DNA from: Pseudoroseicyclus tamaricis
GTDB taxonomy: Bacteria > Pseudomonadota > Alphaproteobacteria > Rhodobacterales > Rhodobacteraceae
Reading direction: 5' to 3'
Assembly: GCF_012070395.1 (NCBI RefSeq)
Contig: NZ_JAAFYS010000004.1
Location: forward strand, 124,001 to 188,000
DNA length: 64,000 nucleotides
The notes below the pieces were generated by a model. That model was not told where the DNA came from. It saw only the letters and a list, made by a program, of their open reading frames with translations, and made no database searches. The position numbers and the translations under genes are program-made. Every line of letters starts with the position of its first letter. The first letter of the stretch is position 1. Positions 48,556 through 57,410 of this stretch are shown one piece after another.

Positions 48556-49881
48556 TCACTCCGCGCCGTCGGCTTTGGGCATCGTCCCGCCCAGCACCCG
48601 CACCTCGCGCTGCGGGAACGGGATGGAGATGCCGTTCTCCTGGAAGGCGTCCCAGAGCGCCAGGTAGACGTTGCCGCGGATGTTCGTCAGCCCGCCGGTC
48701 GGGTCGTTGATCCAGAACCTCAGGATGTAGTCGATCGAGGAATCGCCGAAGCCGGTGATGTGGCAGACGGGCGGGCGCTCAGAGAGGACCCGGGAGACGT
48801 TCTGCGCCGCGTCGATGGCGATGCGGCGGACCTTGTGGGGGTCGTCGCCGTAGGCGGTGCCGAAGTGGATGTCGAGGCGGACATACTGGTCGGAATGGCT
48901 CCAGTTGACGACCTGACCGGTGATCAGGTCCTCGTTGGGGATCAGGTATTCCTTGCCGTCCCGCGTGGTGATCGAGACGTAGCGGGCGCCGAGCATGTTG
49001 ATCCAGCCGAAGGTCTCGCCGAGGGAGATGACGTCGCCGGGCTTGATCGACCGGTCGAGCAGCAGGATCACGCCGGAGACGAGGTTGGAGACGACCTTCT
49101 GCAGGCCGAAGCCGAGCCCCACGCCGATGGCCCCGGAGAGGACGGCGAGGCCGGTGAGATCCACGCCGACCGCGCGCAGGCCGATGAAGAAGGCGGCGGC
49201 GAAGAGCAGCACCTGCGCCAGCTTGACCATGAGCACGCGCAGGCTCGGGCTGAGATCCTCGTTGCGCTGGATCCGGTCCGACAGGATGCGGCTGACGAAG
49301 CGGGCGGCGGCGAAGAGCGCGCCGATGATGACGGCGGCCTGCAGGATCATCCAGAGCGACAGCCGCGCCTCGCCCAGCTCGAAGGAGAGCGAGGAGAGCA
49401 GCAGCCGCACCTCCTCCGTCAGGCCGAGGATGGAGAGCGTCACCCAGGCCCAGGCCCCCGCCCGCACCAGCCCGCGCAGGAAGCCGTTGGGGATCAGGCG
49501 GGAGAGGAGGGCGATCAGCAGCCAGGCCGTCGCCAGCTCCGCCATGATGGCGAGGAGGTAGGAGCGCGAGGGCCATGTGACGGCGCGCATCGCCCAGACG
49601 GTGAGCCAGATCAGCGGCACGAAGAGGATCAGGCGCAGCCGCTTGTGGAAGGTCAGCAGCCAGCGCATCTGCCACATCCGCAGCCCCTGCCGGCGCTTCA
49701 GCCAGTCGCGGTAGCGGGGGCCGAGGAGGCCGGCGAGCAGGTGGGCGGCGATGGCGAGAACCAGCGCGATGGCGATCTGGTAGACGTTCCACTCGCGCAG
49801 GAGCGACAGGGCGAACAGCCGGGCGTCGCCCCAGACGCCCTGGATGATGCCAAACATGTCTGCGAACGCGCCGCCTTCCAT
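48556..49881 (-). CDS. Mechanosensitive channel, MscS family
   Basis: A 441-residue channel. Several N-terminal helices (about 20-250) precede the pore helix with its Gly/Ala pattern (LAVLSGAIGVGLGFGLQKVV, then SNLVSGVILLLDRSI) and the beta-domain (KPGDVISLGETFGWINMLGA, LIPNEDLITGQVVNW), then the C-terminal region. It releases solutes on sudden hypo-osmotic shock. ATG 49881 is used; ATG 49857 (MFGIIQGVW) is a shorter option. The 476-base region to leuC contains an A repeat and a 28-codon ORF. Confidence 0.9.
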   Translation of the reverse strand: MEGGAFADMFGIIQGVWGDARLFALSLLREWNVYQIAIALVLAIAAHLLAGLLGPRYRDWLKRRQGLRMWQMRWLLTFHKRLRLILFVPLIWLTVWAMRAVTWPSRSYLLAIMAELATAWLLIALLSRLIPNGFLRGLVRAGAWAWVTLSILGLTEEVRLLLSSLSFELGEARLSLWMILQAAVIIGALFAAARFVSRILSDRIQRNEDLSPSLRVLMVKLAQVLLFAAAFFIGLRAVGVDLTGLAVLSGAIGVGLGFGLQKVVSNLVSGVILLLDRSIKPGDVISLGETFGWINMLGARYVSITTRDGKEYLIPNEDLITGQVVNWSHSDQYVRLDIHFGTAYGDDPHKVRRIAIDAAQNVSRVLSERPPVCHITGFGDSSIDYILRFWINDPTGGLTNIRGNVYLALWDAFQENGISIPFPQREVRVLGGTMPKADGAE

Positions 49882-50025
49882 CCGCCGAGACTGCCGGGGA
49901 ACGCGGGTGGAGGGAAGAGCCCGCGGGAGCGCCGCTGCCCTGGCCCGCTCCCCGCCCGCCCACCCCGCGTGCCAGGGCAGCGGCGGGCATCGGGGGCGAC
50001 GGGCGGGAGGGATGGAGGGTGCGGG

Positions 50026-50078
50026 ACCGGGGGGCCAGCCCCCCGGAGCCCCCCGAGGGTATTTCCGGCCAGATGAAA
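50026..50078 (+). repeat. Terminator-like repeat A, copy 4
   Basis: Same layout as the copy at 9481: ccgggggg/ccccccgg stem, ccccccgaggg, tattt and ggccagatgaaa. Here no + strand gene ends upstream (mscS diverges), so it cannot be a simple gene-end terminator. Confidence 0.85.
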
Positions 50079-50196
50079 CAGGCGGGTCAGTGGCGGGTGG
50101 GTGGAGCAAGGGTGGGCAAGGGAGGGGTGGGGCCGTGAGCGGTAACGCTGCAGCGGCTCTCTTGTGAGACTCGCGGGGCAGGTATATGTGCGCGCC

Positions 50197-50283
50197 ATGA
50201 CAGAGGTTTTCGACATGGACGATCGCGCGCGCCTGCCCTGGCGCTTCTTCGGCGCGACCCGGTCGATTCTTGCGCGCGCCTGA
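50197..50283 (+). CDS. Putative 28-residue leader ORF before leuC
   Basis: ATG 50197 to TGA 50281-50283, ending 74 bases before leuC. The peptide begins [15 protein letters not shown] and ends RSILARA; it has only two leucines, so it does not look like a leucine attenuator. A tatatg sits 12 bases before the start. No strong Shine-Dalgarno. Reported because it is neatly placed between promoter-like DNA and leuC; not proven to be translated. Confidence 0.4.
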   Translation: MTEVFDMDDRARLPWRFFGATRSILARA

Positions 50284-50357
50284 GCGGCCGCTCGCCCCCG
50301 TTTCCCGCGCCCCCGCCGGCGCGTCCCCATGACGCCTATCCGCAAGGGAGAGACCGC

Positions 50358-51782
50358 ATGTCCCCCAAGACGCTCTACGACAAGATCTGGGATGCCCACC
50401 TCGTTCAGGAAGACGAGGACGGCACCAGCCTGATCTACATCGACCGTCACCTCGTCCACGAGGTCACCAGCCCGCAGGCCTTCGAGGGGCTGCGCCTGAC
50501 CGGCCGCACCGTCCGCGCGCCCGACAAGACCATCGCCGTGCCGGACCACAACGTGCCCACCACCGAGGACCGGGTGAACGGCATCACCAACCCCGAGAGC
50601 CGCATTCAGGTGGAGGCGCTCGACAAGAACGCCAAGGACTTCGGCATCCATTACTACCCGGTCAGCGATGTCCGGCAGGGGATCGTGCACATCATCGGGC
50701 CGGAGAACGGCTGGACGCTGCCCGGCATGACCATTGTCTGCGGCGACAGCCACACCGCCACGCACGGCGCCTTCGGCTCGCTGGCGCACGGGATCGGCAC
50801 GAGCGAGGTCGAGCATGTGCTCGCCACGCAGACGCTGATCCAGAAGAAGTCCAAGAACATGAAGGTGGAGATCACGGGGCAGCTCTCCCCCGGCGTCACC
50901 GCCAAGGACATCGTGCTGACGATCATCGGCCGCACCGGCACCGCCGGCGGCACCGGCTACGTGATCGAGTATTGCGGCGAGGCCATCCGCGCCCTGTCGA
51001 TGGAAGGGCGGATGACGATCTGCAACATGGCCATCGAGGGCGGCGCCCGCGCCGGCCTGATCGCGCCCGACCAGACGACATTCGACTACATCAAGGGCCG
51101 CGAGCACGCGCCGAAGGCGGAGGACTGGGATGCCGCCGTCGCGTGGTGGCAGAGCCTGCGCTCCGACGACGACGCCCATTGGGACAAGGTGGTGACGATC
51201 AAGGGCGAGGAGATCGCCCCCGTCGTCACCTGGGGCACCAGCCCCGAGGATGTCCTGCCCATCACCGCCGAGGTGCCCTCCCCCGAGGCCTTCAAGGGCG
51301 GCAAGGTCGGCGCCGCGAAGCGGAGCCTCGAATACATGGGCCTGCAGCCCGGGCAGAAGCTGACGGATGTCGAGATCGACACGGTCTTCATCGGCTCCTG
51401 CACCAACGGGCGGATCGAGGATCTGCGCGCCGCGGCCGCCGTGCTGAAGGGCCACAAGGTCAAGCCCGGACTCCGGGCGATGGTCGTCCCCGGCTCCGGC
51501 CTCGTGCGCAAGCAGGCCGAGGAAGAGGGGTTGGCGGAGATCTTCACCGAGGCCGGCTTCGAATGGCGCATGGCCGGCTGCTCGATGTGCCTGGCGATGA
51601 ACCCCGACCAACTGTCGGTGGGGGAGCGCTGCGCCTCCACCTCCAACCGCAACTTCGAGGGCCGTCAGGGCCGCGGCGGACGCACGCACCTGATGAGCCC
51701 GCAGATGGCGGCGGCGGCAGCGATCACCGGCCGGCTGACGGACGTGCGCGAGATGCTCTCGCCCGAGCCGGAGCCGGCGTGA
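50358..51782 (+). CDS. leuC: 3-isopropylmalate dehydratase large subunit
   Basis: A 474-residue LeuC of the aconitase family. ATG 50358 (agggagag upstream) begins [20 protein letters not shown]. The [4Fe-4S] ligands are in [12 protein letters not shown] and [32 protein letters not shown] is diagnostic. With LeuD it converts 2- to 3-isopropylmalate in leucine synthesis. Its stop overlaps the next gene (TGATG). Confidence 0.96.
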   Translation: MSPKTLYDKIWDAHLVQEDEDGTSLIYIDRHLVHEVTSPQAFEGLRLTGRTVRAPDKTIAVPDHNVPTTEDRVNGITNPESRIQVEALDKNAKDFGIHYYPVSDVRQGIVHIIGPENGWTLPGMTIVCGDSHTATHGAFGSLAHGIGTSEVEHVLATQTLIQKKSKNMKVEITGQLSPGVTAKDIVLTIIGRTGTAGGTGYVIEYCGEAIRALSMEGRMTICNMAIEGGARAGLIAPDQTTFDYIKGREHAPKAEDWDAAVAWWQSLRSDDDAHWDKVVTIKGEEIAPVVTWGTSPEDVLPITAEVPSPEAFKGGKVGAAKRSLEYMGLQPGQKLTDVEIDTVFIGSCTNGRIEDLRAAAAVLKGHKVKPGLRAMVVPGSGLVRKQAEEEGLAEIFTEAGFEWRMAGCSMCLAMNPDQLSVGERCASTSNRNFEGRQGRGGRTHLMSPQMAAAAAITGRLTDVREMLSPEPEPA

Positions 51783-52294
51783 TGAAGAGCTGGCTGATCC
51801 TCGTCATCATCGGCGTGGTCTTTGCGCTGGGCGGCCTCGTCGCCCTCGCCAACCCCTTCGCCGCCTCGATCGCGGCGACGACCATCGTCGGTTTCGTCTT
51901 CCTCTTCGGGGGCGTGGTGGGGCTCTGGATGGCCTTCTCCGACAAGGAGGACAGGCACCGGGTGTGGCACGGGGTGGTCGCCATCGCGGCGATCATCGCC
52001 GGCGTCTTCCTCGTGGCGGACCCGCTGAGCGGGATGATCTCCCTCACGCTGATGCTGGGGCTGCTCTTCTTCGTTCTCGGCGTCGCGCGGATCATCGTCG
52101 CGCTGTCGATGCGGGGGAGCCCGTATCTCTGGGTGATGATCCTCTCGGGCGCGCTCTCCATCCTCATCGGCGTGCTCGTCTTCATCGATTTCGAGACGGC
52201 CGCGGGGACGCTCCTCGGCCTCCTGCTCGGCGTCGAGCTGCTCGTCGAGGCCGCCGCCTTCATCACGATGGGCTTCGCGGCCCGCCGCAACTGA
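51782..52294 (+). CDS. HdeD-like DUF308 membrane protein
   Basis: A 170-residue protein with six predicted helices ([20 protein letters not shown], then repeated G-rich helices such as [20 protein letters not shown]), the DUF308 pattern. E. coli HdeD belongs to acid resistance; other members have no known role. It overlaps the leuC stop and ends 16 bases before leuD, so it is inside the leucine operon. Its link to leucine synthesis is unknown. Confidence 0.85.
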   Translation: MKSWLILVIIGVVFALGGLVALANPFAASIAATTIVGFVFLFGGVVGLWMAFSDKEDRHRVWHGVVAIAAIIAGVFLVADPLSGMISLTLMLGLLFFVLGVARIIVALSMRGSPYLWVMILSGALSILIGVLVFIDFETAAGTLLGLLLGVELLVEAAAFITMGFAARRN

Positions 52295-52310
52295 CAGTCA
52301 GGACCGATCC

Positions 52311-52916
52311 ATGGAAAAGTTCACCCAACTGAGCGGCATCGCCGCGCCGCTGCCTCTGGTCAACGTCGACACCGACATGATCATCCCCAAGCAGTTCCTG
52401 AAGACCATCCATCGCACCGGGCTCGGCAAGAACCTGTTCGACGAGATGCGCTATGACGACAAGGGCAACGAGATCCCCGATTTCGTGCTCAACCAGCCGG
52501 CCTACCGGGAAGCGCAGATCCTCGTCACCGGGGACAACTTCGGCTGCGGCTCGAGCCGCGAGCATGCGCCCTGGGCGCTGGAGGATTTCGGCATCCGCTG
52601 CGTGATCGCCACCAGCTTCGCCGACATCTTCTTCAACAACTGCTTCAAGAACGGCATCCTGCCCATCGCCCTGCCCGAGGCGGAGCGGGACATGGTGATG
52701 ACCGACGCCGAGAAGGGCGCCAATGCCCGCATCGAGGTGGATCTGGTGTCGCAGACGATCACGCTTTCCGACGGCACCACGATCAATTTCGACGTCGACC
52801 CGTTCCGCAAGCACTGCCTGCTCAACGGGCTCGACGATATCGGCCTGACGATGGAGAAGGTCGACGCCATCGCCGCCTTCGAGACGCAGGCGAGCAGCAG
52901 CCGCCCCTGGGTCTGA
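52311..52916 (+). CDS. leuD: 3-isopropylmalate dehydratase small subunit
   Basis: A 201-residue Leu[21 protein letters not shown] and the swivelling-domain motif [13 protein letters not shown] are present, and the end [17 protein letters not shown] is typical. It pairs with LeuC, from which it is separated by the HdeD-like gene. leuB does not follow. Confidence 0.95.
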   Translation: MEKFTQLSGIAAPLPLVNVDTDMIIPKQFLKTIHRTGLGKNLFDEMRYDDKGNEIPDFVLNQPAYREAQILVTGDNFGCGSSREHAPWALEDFGIRCVIATSFADIFFNNCFKNGILPIALPEAERDMVMTDAEKGANARIEVDLVSQTITLSDGTTINFDVDPFRKHCLLNGLDDIGLTMEKVDAIAAFETQASSSRPWV

Positions 52917-53374
52917 CACCCCTCCCGCCGGCTGGCCCCGCGGGCTGGCCGACGGCACGCTGAGAGCGGCTGCTTGGGTGCAGCCGATGCGGCAGAAGAG
53001 AGGCAGGCGCAGGGCGCGTGCCACATTCTCGCCGCTATGTTTGGGCCGCCGACCGATTCTGGTTTCCAGACCGTAGATCATGACGCGGGCGGCTGCTTCG
53101 GCTAGCCGCCTTGTGGCCACCGGCCACGCCCCCACAATATGTCGATTTTCCTGAGAGTTCCGGCCTCAGAAGACCACCGAAGGTTGCAGGTGGGCACCAG
53201 TTTTGCCCCAAAAAAGCCCCGCCTGTCCGCAAGCTTTAACGCGGCATTGTTGCGCAGGCGGAATAACGGCAGAAACATGGCACAATTGAGGCAACCCGGA
53301 GTTCTCCGGCCTCCATGGCCGGTCGATGACCGCGGCGTGAATTCGCGGCGCTCCGGATCGAAGGCAGGTCACTC
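52917..53374. other. 458-base region after leuD, no gene seen
   Basis: Contains a hairpin ggcggct/agccgcc (53088-53094 with 53104-53110) that may end the leu transcript, without a clear T-run. The DNA from about 53110 to 53374 is less GC-rich than the coding regions and probably holds the promoter of the next gene. No convincing ORF or RNA gene. Confidence 0.5.
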
Positions 53375-54214
53375 ATGCTGACACGACTGGCGGGAGCCAT
53401 TCTCCGGGCCGTGCTCGTCCTTCTCGTTACGGCGGCGCCGGCAATGTTGCTGCCGGGCGCAAGCGCCGACACTCGGATGACGATGATGCTCGTGGCGCTG
53501 TTCGTCGGCGCCTTCATCTTCGTCGAGTACAACATCGCCTACCCCTCTCTCGTCACCTTCCGCGATGCGGCGCCGTTCAACCGGATCCGCTTCGGCGGGC
53601 TGGCCATCATCCTCGTGCTGCTGCCGCTGATGCTGACGGGCTCCACCGGGTCGCTGCACGACCTGCTGATGGCGGTCGGGCGGCTCCTCGCCGGTGGGCT
53701 GGATTTCCCCTACTCGCCCGTGCGCCTGATGGTGCTGATGATGCCGCAGGATGCGCCGCCGGCGCTGCTGGAATCGGTGCGCGTCACCGCCGCCGTGGCC
53801 TACCTGGTCTCGCTGGCGATGCTGGTCGTCTTCGTCATCCATCAGCGGCTCTCGGGCTGGCCGCTCAACCGCGGCGGCTTCAACGTCTGGGTCAACCTGC
53901 CGACGTTCGACCCGACGGCGGGGGGCGACGTGGTGGACAGGCTGAGCCGCGACGCGGTGATCCACCTCGTCGCCGGCTTCCTGCTGCCCTTCGTGATCCC
54001 GGCGCTTGTCAAACTGGTCTCGACCCTGTTCGATCCCCTGAACCTGGCCGAGCCGCACACGCTGATCTGGATGACGACGCTATGGGCCATCGGACCTGCC
54101 TCGCTTCTGATGAAGGGCCTCGCCCTGAACCGGGTGGCGCAGATGATCCGCGTGCAGCGATTACGCGGCGCGGCCCGCGCCGCCGAGGCCGAGGGAGAGC
54201 TGGCCGCCGCCTGA
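53375..54214 (+). CDS. Integral membrane protein, unknown
   Basis: A 279-residue protein with about six hydrophobic segments: AVLVLLVTAAPAMLLPGAS, MTMMLVALFVGAFIFVEYNI, GLAIILVLLPLMLTG, TAAVAYLVSLAMLVVFVIHQ, VIHLVAGFLLPFVIPALVKL and IWMTTLWAIGPASLLMKGL. A loop (LNRGGFNVWVNLPTFDPTAG) looks conserved in type. I do not recognise the family; similar proteins beside leu genes in Rhodobacterales are plausible. It is directly followed by the EEP-fold gene. Confidence 0.75.
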   Translation: MLTRLAGAILRAVLVLLVTAAPAMLLPGASADTRMTMMLVALFVGAFIFVEYNIAYPSLVTFRDAAPFNRIRFGGLAIILVLLPLMLTGSTGSLHDLLMAVGRLLAGGLDFPYSPVRLMVLMMPQDAPPALLESVRVTAAVAYLVSLAMLVVFVIHQRLSGWPLNRGGFNVWVNLPTFDPTAGGDVVDRLSRDAVIHLVAGFLLPFVIPALVKLVSTLFDPLNLAEPHTLIWMTTLWAIGPASLLMKGLALNRVAQMIRVQRLRGAARAAEAEGELAAA

Positions 54215-54222
54215 TCGCGGCG

Positions 54223-55245
54223 ATGCTCGCGTCGCTGCTGGCCGGGCCGTCCCTGGCGGAGACCCTGCGGTTTGCCGTCTACGGGGCGGAGCTGAGCCGC
54301 GACGGCCCGGGCCTGCTGCTGATGGACCTGCTGGAGCCCGACGCCCAGGCCGCCGCCACGGCACAGGTGATCGCCGAGGCCGCGCCGGACGTGCTGCTGC
54401 TCACCGACATGGATTACGATCATGGCGGCGCGGCGCTCGGCGCCCTGCAGGCGCTGCTGGCCGCCGAGGGGCACGAGATGCGCCACCGCTTCGCCGCCCG
54501 CCCGAACAGCGGGATGGCGACGGGCCTCGACATGGATGGCGACGGCCGCACCGGCGCCCCGAGGGACGCGCAGGGCTACGGCACCTTCGCCGGGCAGGGC
54601 GGGCTGGCGCTGCTCTCGCGATACCCCCTCTCCCTGCGGCGGGACTTCACCCCCCTCCCCTGGCGAGACCTGCCGGGCGCGACTCCGCCCACGCTCCTCG
54701 ACGGCGCCCCCTTCCCGAGCGAGGAGGCCGCCGCCGCGCAGCGCCTCTCCTCCAGCGCCCACTGGGTGGTGCAGCTCGACGCGCCGGGCGGGCCGGTGAC
54801 GCTGATGGCCTGGGCCGCGACACCGCCGGTCTTCGACGGCCCGGAGGATCGCAACGGCCTGCGCGCCCGCGACGAGCTGCTCCTCTGGCGCCGCTACCTG
54901 GGCGGTGAGCTGGGGCCTGCGCCGGAGGCGCCGTTCCTGCTGATGGGACTGTCCAACCTCGACCCGGAGGAGGGCGACGGCGACACCACCGCCATGGCCG
55001 CCTTCCTCGCCGACCACCGCCTGCAGGACCCGCTCCCCCGCTCGGAAACCGGCGGTCTGGCCACCGCCGCCTGGGAAGAGGAGGAGAACGGCACCGGCCC
55101 CCTCCGCGTCACCTACATCCTGCCCTCGGCAGACTGGGACATCGCCGATGCCGGCGTGCTCTGGCCCGCCAACAGCGCGCCGCTGGCCGCCGCCGCCGAA
55201 GCGGCCGGTCCGCACCGGCTGGTCTGGGTGGAGGTGGCGCGGTGA
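54223..55245 (+). CDS. Exported endonuclease/exonuclease/phosphatase-fold protein
   Basis: A 340-residue EEP-fold protein. ATG 54223 gives a short export signal (MLASLLAGPSLAETLRF); a start a few codons earlier is possible, overlapping the previous gene. The EEP pattern is weak: DVLLLTDMDYDHGG, LSRYPLSLR, LMGLSNLDPEEGDGDT and RVTYILPSADWDIADAG. The family's final SDH motif is changed to a VLWPAN region, so activity is uncertain. It may be a periplasmic nuclease or phosphatase. Probably co-transcribed with the membrane protein before it. Confidence 0.75.
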   Translation: MLASLLAGPSLAETLRFAVYGAELSRDGPGLLLMDLLEPDAQAAATAQVIAEAAPDVLLLTDMDYDHGGAALGALQALLAAEGHEMRHRFAARPNSGMATGLDMDGDGRTGAPRDAQGYGTFAGQGGLALLSRYPLSLRRDFTPLPWRDLPGATPPTLLDGAPFPSEEAAAAQRLSSSAHWVVQLDAPGGPVTLMAWAATPPVFDGPEDRNGLRARDELLLWRRYLGGELGPAPEAPFLLMGLSNLDPEEGDGDTTAMAAFLADHRLQDPLPRSETGGLATAAWEEEENGTGPLRVTYILPSADWDIADAGVLWPANSAPLAAAAEAAGPHRLVWVEVAR

Positions 55246-55308
55246 GGGGCTGCCGCCGAGCGAAAGAGCGCTCCGCCAGACCCGCGGCCCGTTAGCCAGA
55301 GGCGCTGC

Positions 55309-55477
55309 CCTCTCACGCCGGGCCGTGGGGTGGCGCTCCGACGAAGCCTCCGGTGCGCTTTATGCCCGCCAAATCCCTCCTCGTTCCCCGCGAAGTACCC
55401 AGCCCAGCCAGAGCGCCAGCCCGCCGGGACGGGCCGGCGCTCGCGCGGCGCCTGCGGCTTGATTCCGCGCGGGGGAA
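55309..55477 (-). repeat. Repeat B, copy 5, without a REP
   Basis: Reverse-oriented B element of 169 bp (cctctcacgccgg to ccgcgcgggggaa), with the gccggcgc/gcgccagc part and tttatgcc. It fills most of the 265-base gap between the EEP and epimerase genes. Confidence 0.78.
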
Positions 55478-55510
55478 GCAGCGGCACCGATAAGCAGGGC
55501 GCCCTCCCCC

Positions 55511-56413
55511 TCACCCGTTGGCAGCCACCGTCATCGGGGCACCGCCCGCGCGCTGCCAGCCCTCCGGCAGGCAGCGGCGGAGCACTGCGTCCAGCTCCGT
55601 CGCGCGGAACTCCGGCAGGAGCGCGGAGAGGCGGGTGGCGCCGAGGCGGTGGTCCGTCTCGTAGAGGTAGCGCATCTCCGTCATCTCGCGCGCCAGCTCC
55701 CAGAGGGGTCCCGTCACACGGAAGAGCCACCACGGGAAGTGGAAGATCTTCAGCGGCCGGCCGGAGAGCCCCTCCAGCCGCGCCGTCAGCTCGCGGACGG
55801 AGAAGCTGTGGCCCGGGAAGGGGATGTCGTTGTAGCGCGGCAGCGTCTCCCGGCGGGCCGCCAGAGCCTCCGCCGCGCGCGACCAGTCGGGCAGGTAGGC
55901 GTAGGCCTGGTGGACGTCCGTCCCGCCGAGCGCCGTCACCCGGCCGCGGCGCAGGGCGCGCAGGTGGCCGATGCCCATGATGTCATCGTCGCGCTCGGGA
56001 TCGATGAAGTGGCCGGCGCGGAGCAGGATCACCTGCGCGGAGGAGGCGCGGAAGGCGTCCTCCATCTCCTCGCGGATTCGGCCTTTCCGCGCGACGGGCC
56101 GGTGCGGCGTCGTCTCGTCCCAGGTGCCGGGGCGGTCGCCGAGGTTGTAGACGGTGGCGGGGTGGATGATCGTCGCGCCCGAGGCCTCCGCCGCCGCGAT
56201 CACCTGCGCGGTAATGGCGGGGATGATCCTGTCCCAGTCATGGTAGTTCGGCGGGTTGAGGCCGTTGACGATGACGTCGGCGCCGCGCGCGGCCTCCGTC
56301 ATGTCCGTCCCGCGCTTGTAATGGCGCACATGCCAGCCGGCGGCCTCGAAGGCGCGGCTGGCGTTGGATCCGATCTTGCCCGAGGGGCCGAGGATGAGGG
56401 CGGTGCCGGTCAT
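55511..56413 (-). CDS. NAD(P)-dependent epimerase/dehydratase-like protein
   Basis: A 300-residue extended SDR. The nucleotide-binding glycine motif is LILGPSGKIGSNASRAF. The usual YxxxK is not clear: near the expected place is HPATVYNLGDRPGTW. It keeps HFIDPERDDDIMGIG and PGHSFSVRELTARLEGLSGR. Substrate unknown. It is divergent from a LysR gene with 94 bases between starts, so it is likely that regulator's target. Confidence 0.78.
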   Translation of the reverse strand: MTGTALILGPSGKIGSNASRAFEAAGWHVRHYKRGTDMTEAARGADVIVNGLNPPNYHDWDRIIPAITAQVIAAAEASGATIIHPATVYNLGDRPGTWDETTPHRPVARKGRIREEMEDAFRASSAQVILLRAGHFIDPERDDDIMGIGHLRALRRGRVTALGGTDVHQAYAYLPDWSRAAEALAARRETLPRYNDIPFPGHSFSVRELTARLEGLSGRPLKIFHFPWWLFRVTGPLWELAREMTEMRYLYETDHRLGATRLSALLPEFRATELDAVLRRCLPEGWQRAGGAPMTVAANG

Positions 56414-56495
56414 GGCTGTCTCCTTTGCTGGTGCTTGAGCCGGAAGATGGCGCTCGCGACGCGTTAAAGAAATTGCATATCTTCGTTCACCCGGT

Positions 56496-56509
56496 ATTCA
56501 TGGATGAAT
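56496..56509. promoter_or_regulatory. Palindrome over the lysR start codon
   Basis: Perfect dyad attcat-gg-atgaat whose right half includes the ATG at 56508. A regulator bound here would block its own expression. No clear T-N11-A LysR site was assigned. Confidence 0.4.
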
Positions 56510-57404
56510 GGATATCGCCGATCTCGACTGGTCGCTCATGCGCGCCTTTCTCGCCGTGGCGGAGGAAGGCTCCCTCTCCGCCGCCGCGCGCCGGCTGGGG
56601 CAGAGCCAGCCGACGCTGGGGCGGCAGGTGAAGGCGCTGGAGCGGGCGCTGGGGGCGGAGCTCTTCTCCCGCGTGCCGAAGGGGCTGGAGCCGACGAGCA
56701 CCGCTGCCGCCCTCCTCCCCCATGCGCAGGCGATGCGGGCGGCGATGGGGCAGGTGGCGCTCGCCGCAGCGGCGGGGGATGCCCGGCCAAGCGGCACCGT
56801 TCGCCTCACCGCGTCGGACGCCGTCTGCACCTGGCGCCTTCCGCCGGTGATCGCGGCGCTGCGGGAGGCGGAGCCGGGGATCGAGATCGAGCTCGTGCCC
56901 TCCGACAGCTCCTCCAACCTCCTCTACCGCGAGGCAGACATCGCGCTGCGCATGTACCGCCCCCGCCAGATGGACCTGATCGCCCGCCACATCGCCGACG
57001 TGCCCCTCGCCCTCTTTGCGGCGCAGAGCTACGTCGACCGAAAGGGCCTGCCCACGACGCTCGAGGAGCTGCGAGGCCATGACCTCGTGGGCTTCGACAG
57101 GAACACCGCGCTGCTGGAGGGCTTTCGCGCCCTCGGCCTGCCGGCGGAGGAGGGCTGGTTCCCCGTCCGCTGCGACGACAACATCGTCAACTGGGCGCTG
57201 ACACGGGCCGGCTGCGGCATCGGGGTCGGCCAGCGCGCCATCGGCCGCGCCGACCCGGCGCTCGTCGAGATGCCGCTGCCGCTGGACCTGCCGCCCCTGC
57301 CCGTCTGGCTGACCTCGCACGAGGCGATGCGGCGCACGCCGCGCATCGCCCGCACGTGGGACCTGCTGGTGGAGCTCTTGCGCCCCGTCTTCCGGGACGG
57401 GTGA
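56508..57404 (+). CDS. LysR-family transcriptional regulator
   Basis: A 298-residue LTTR. The N-terminal winged helix is standard (LMRAFLAVAEEGSLSAAARR, LGQSQPTLGRQVKALERALG), followed by the effector domain (GTVRLTASDAVCTWRLPPVI, then DIALRMYRP). It resembles the group that also includes regulators of transport or SDR genes. It should sense a small molecule and control the divergent epimerase gene. ATG 56508 lies in a palindrome and has no strong Shine-Dalgarno. Confidence 0.88.
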   Translation: MDIADLDWSLMRAFLAVAEEGSLSAAARRLGQSQPTLGRQVKALERALGAELFSRVPKGLEPTSTAAALLPHAQAMRAAMGQVALAAAAGDARPSGTVRLTASDAVCTWRLPPVIAALREAEPGIEIELVPSDSSSNLLYREADIALRMYRPRQMDLIARHIADVPLALFAAQSYVDRKGLPTTLEELRGHDLVGFDRNTALLEGFRALGLPAEEGWFPVRCDDNIVNWALTRAGCGIGVGQRAIGRADPALVEMPLPLDLPPLPVWLTSHEAMRRTPRIARTWDLLVELLRPVFRDG

Positions 57405-57410
57405 GGCGCC

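Noticed and set aside
50197-50283. Classical leucine attenuator before leuC
   Set aside because: The ORF has two Leu codons, not adjacent, and I see no clear competing hairpins with a T-run before leuC. It is kept only as an ORF of unknown role.
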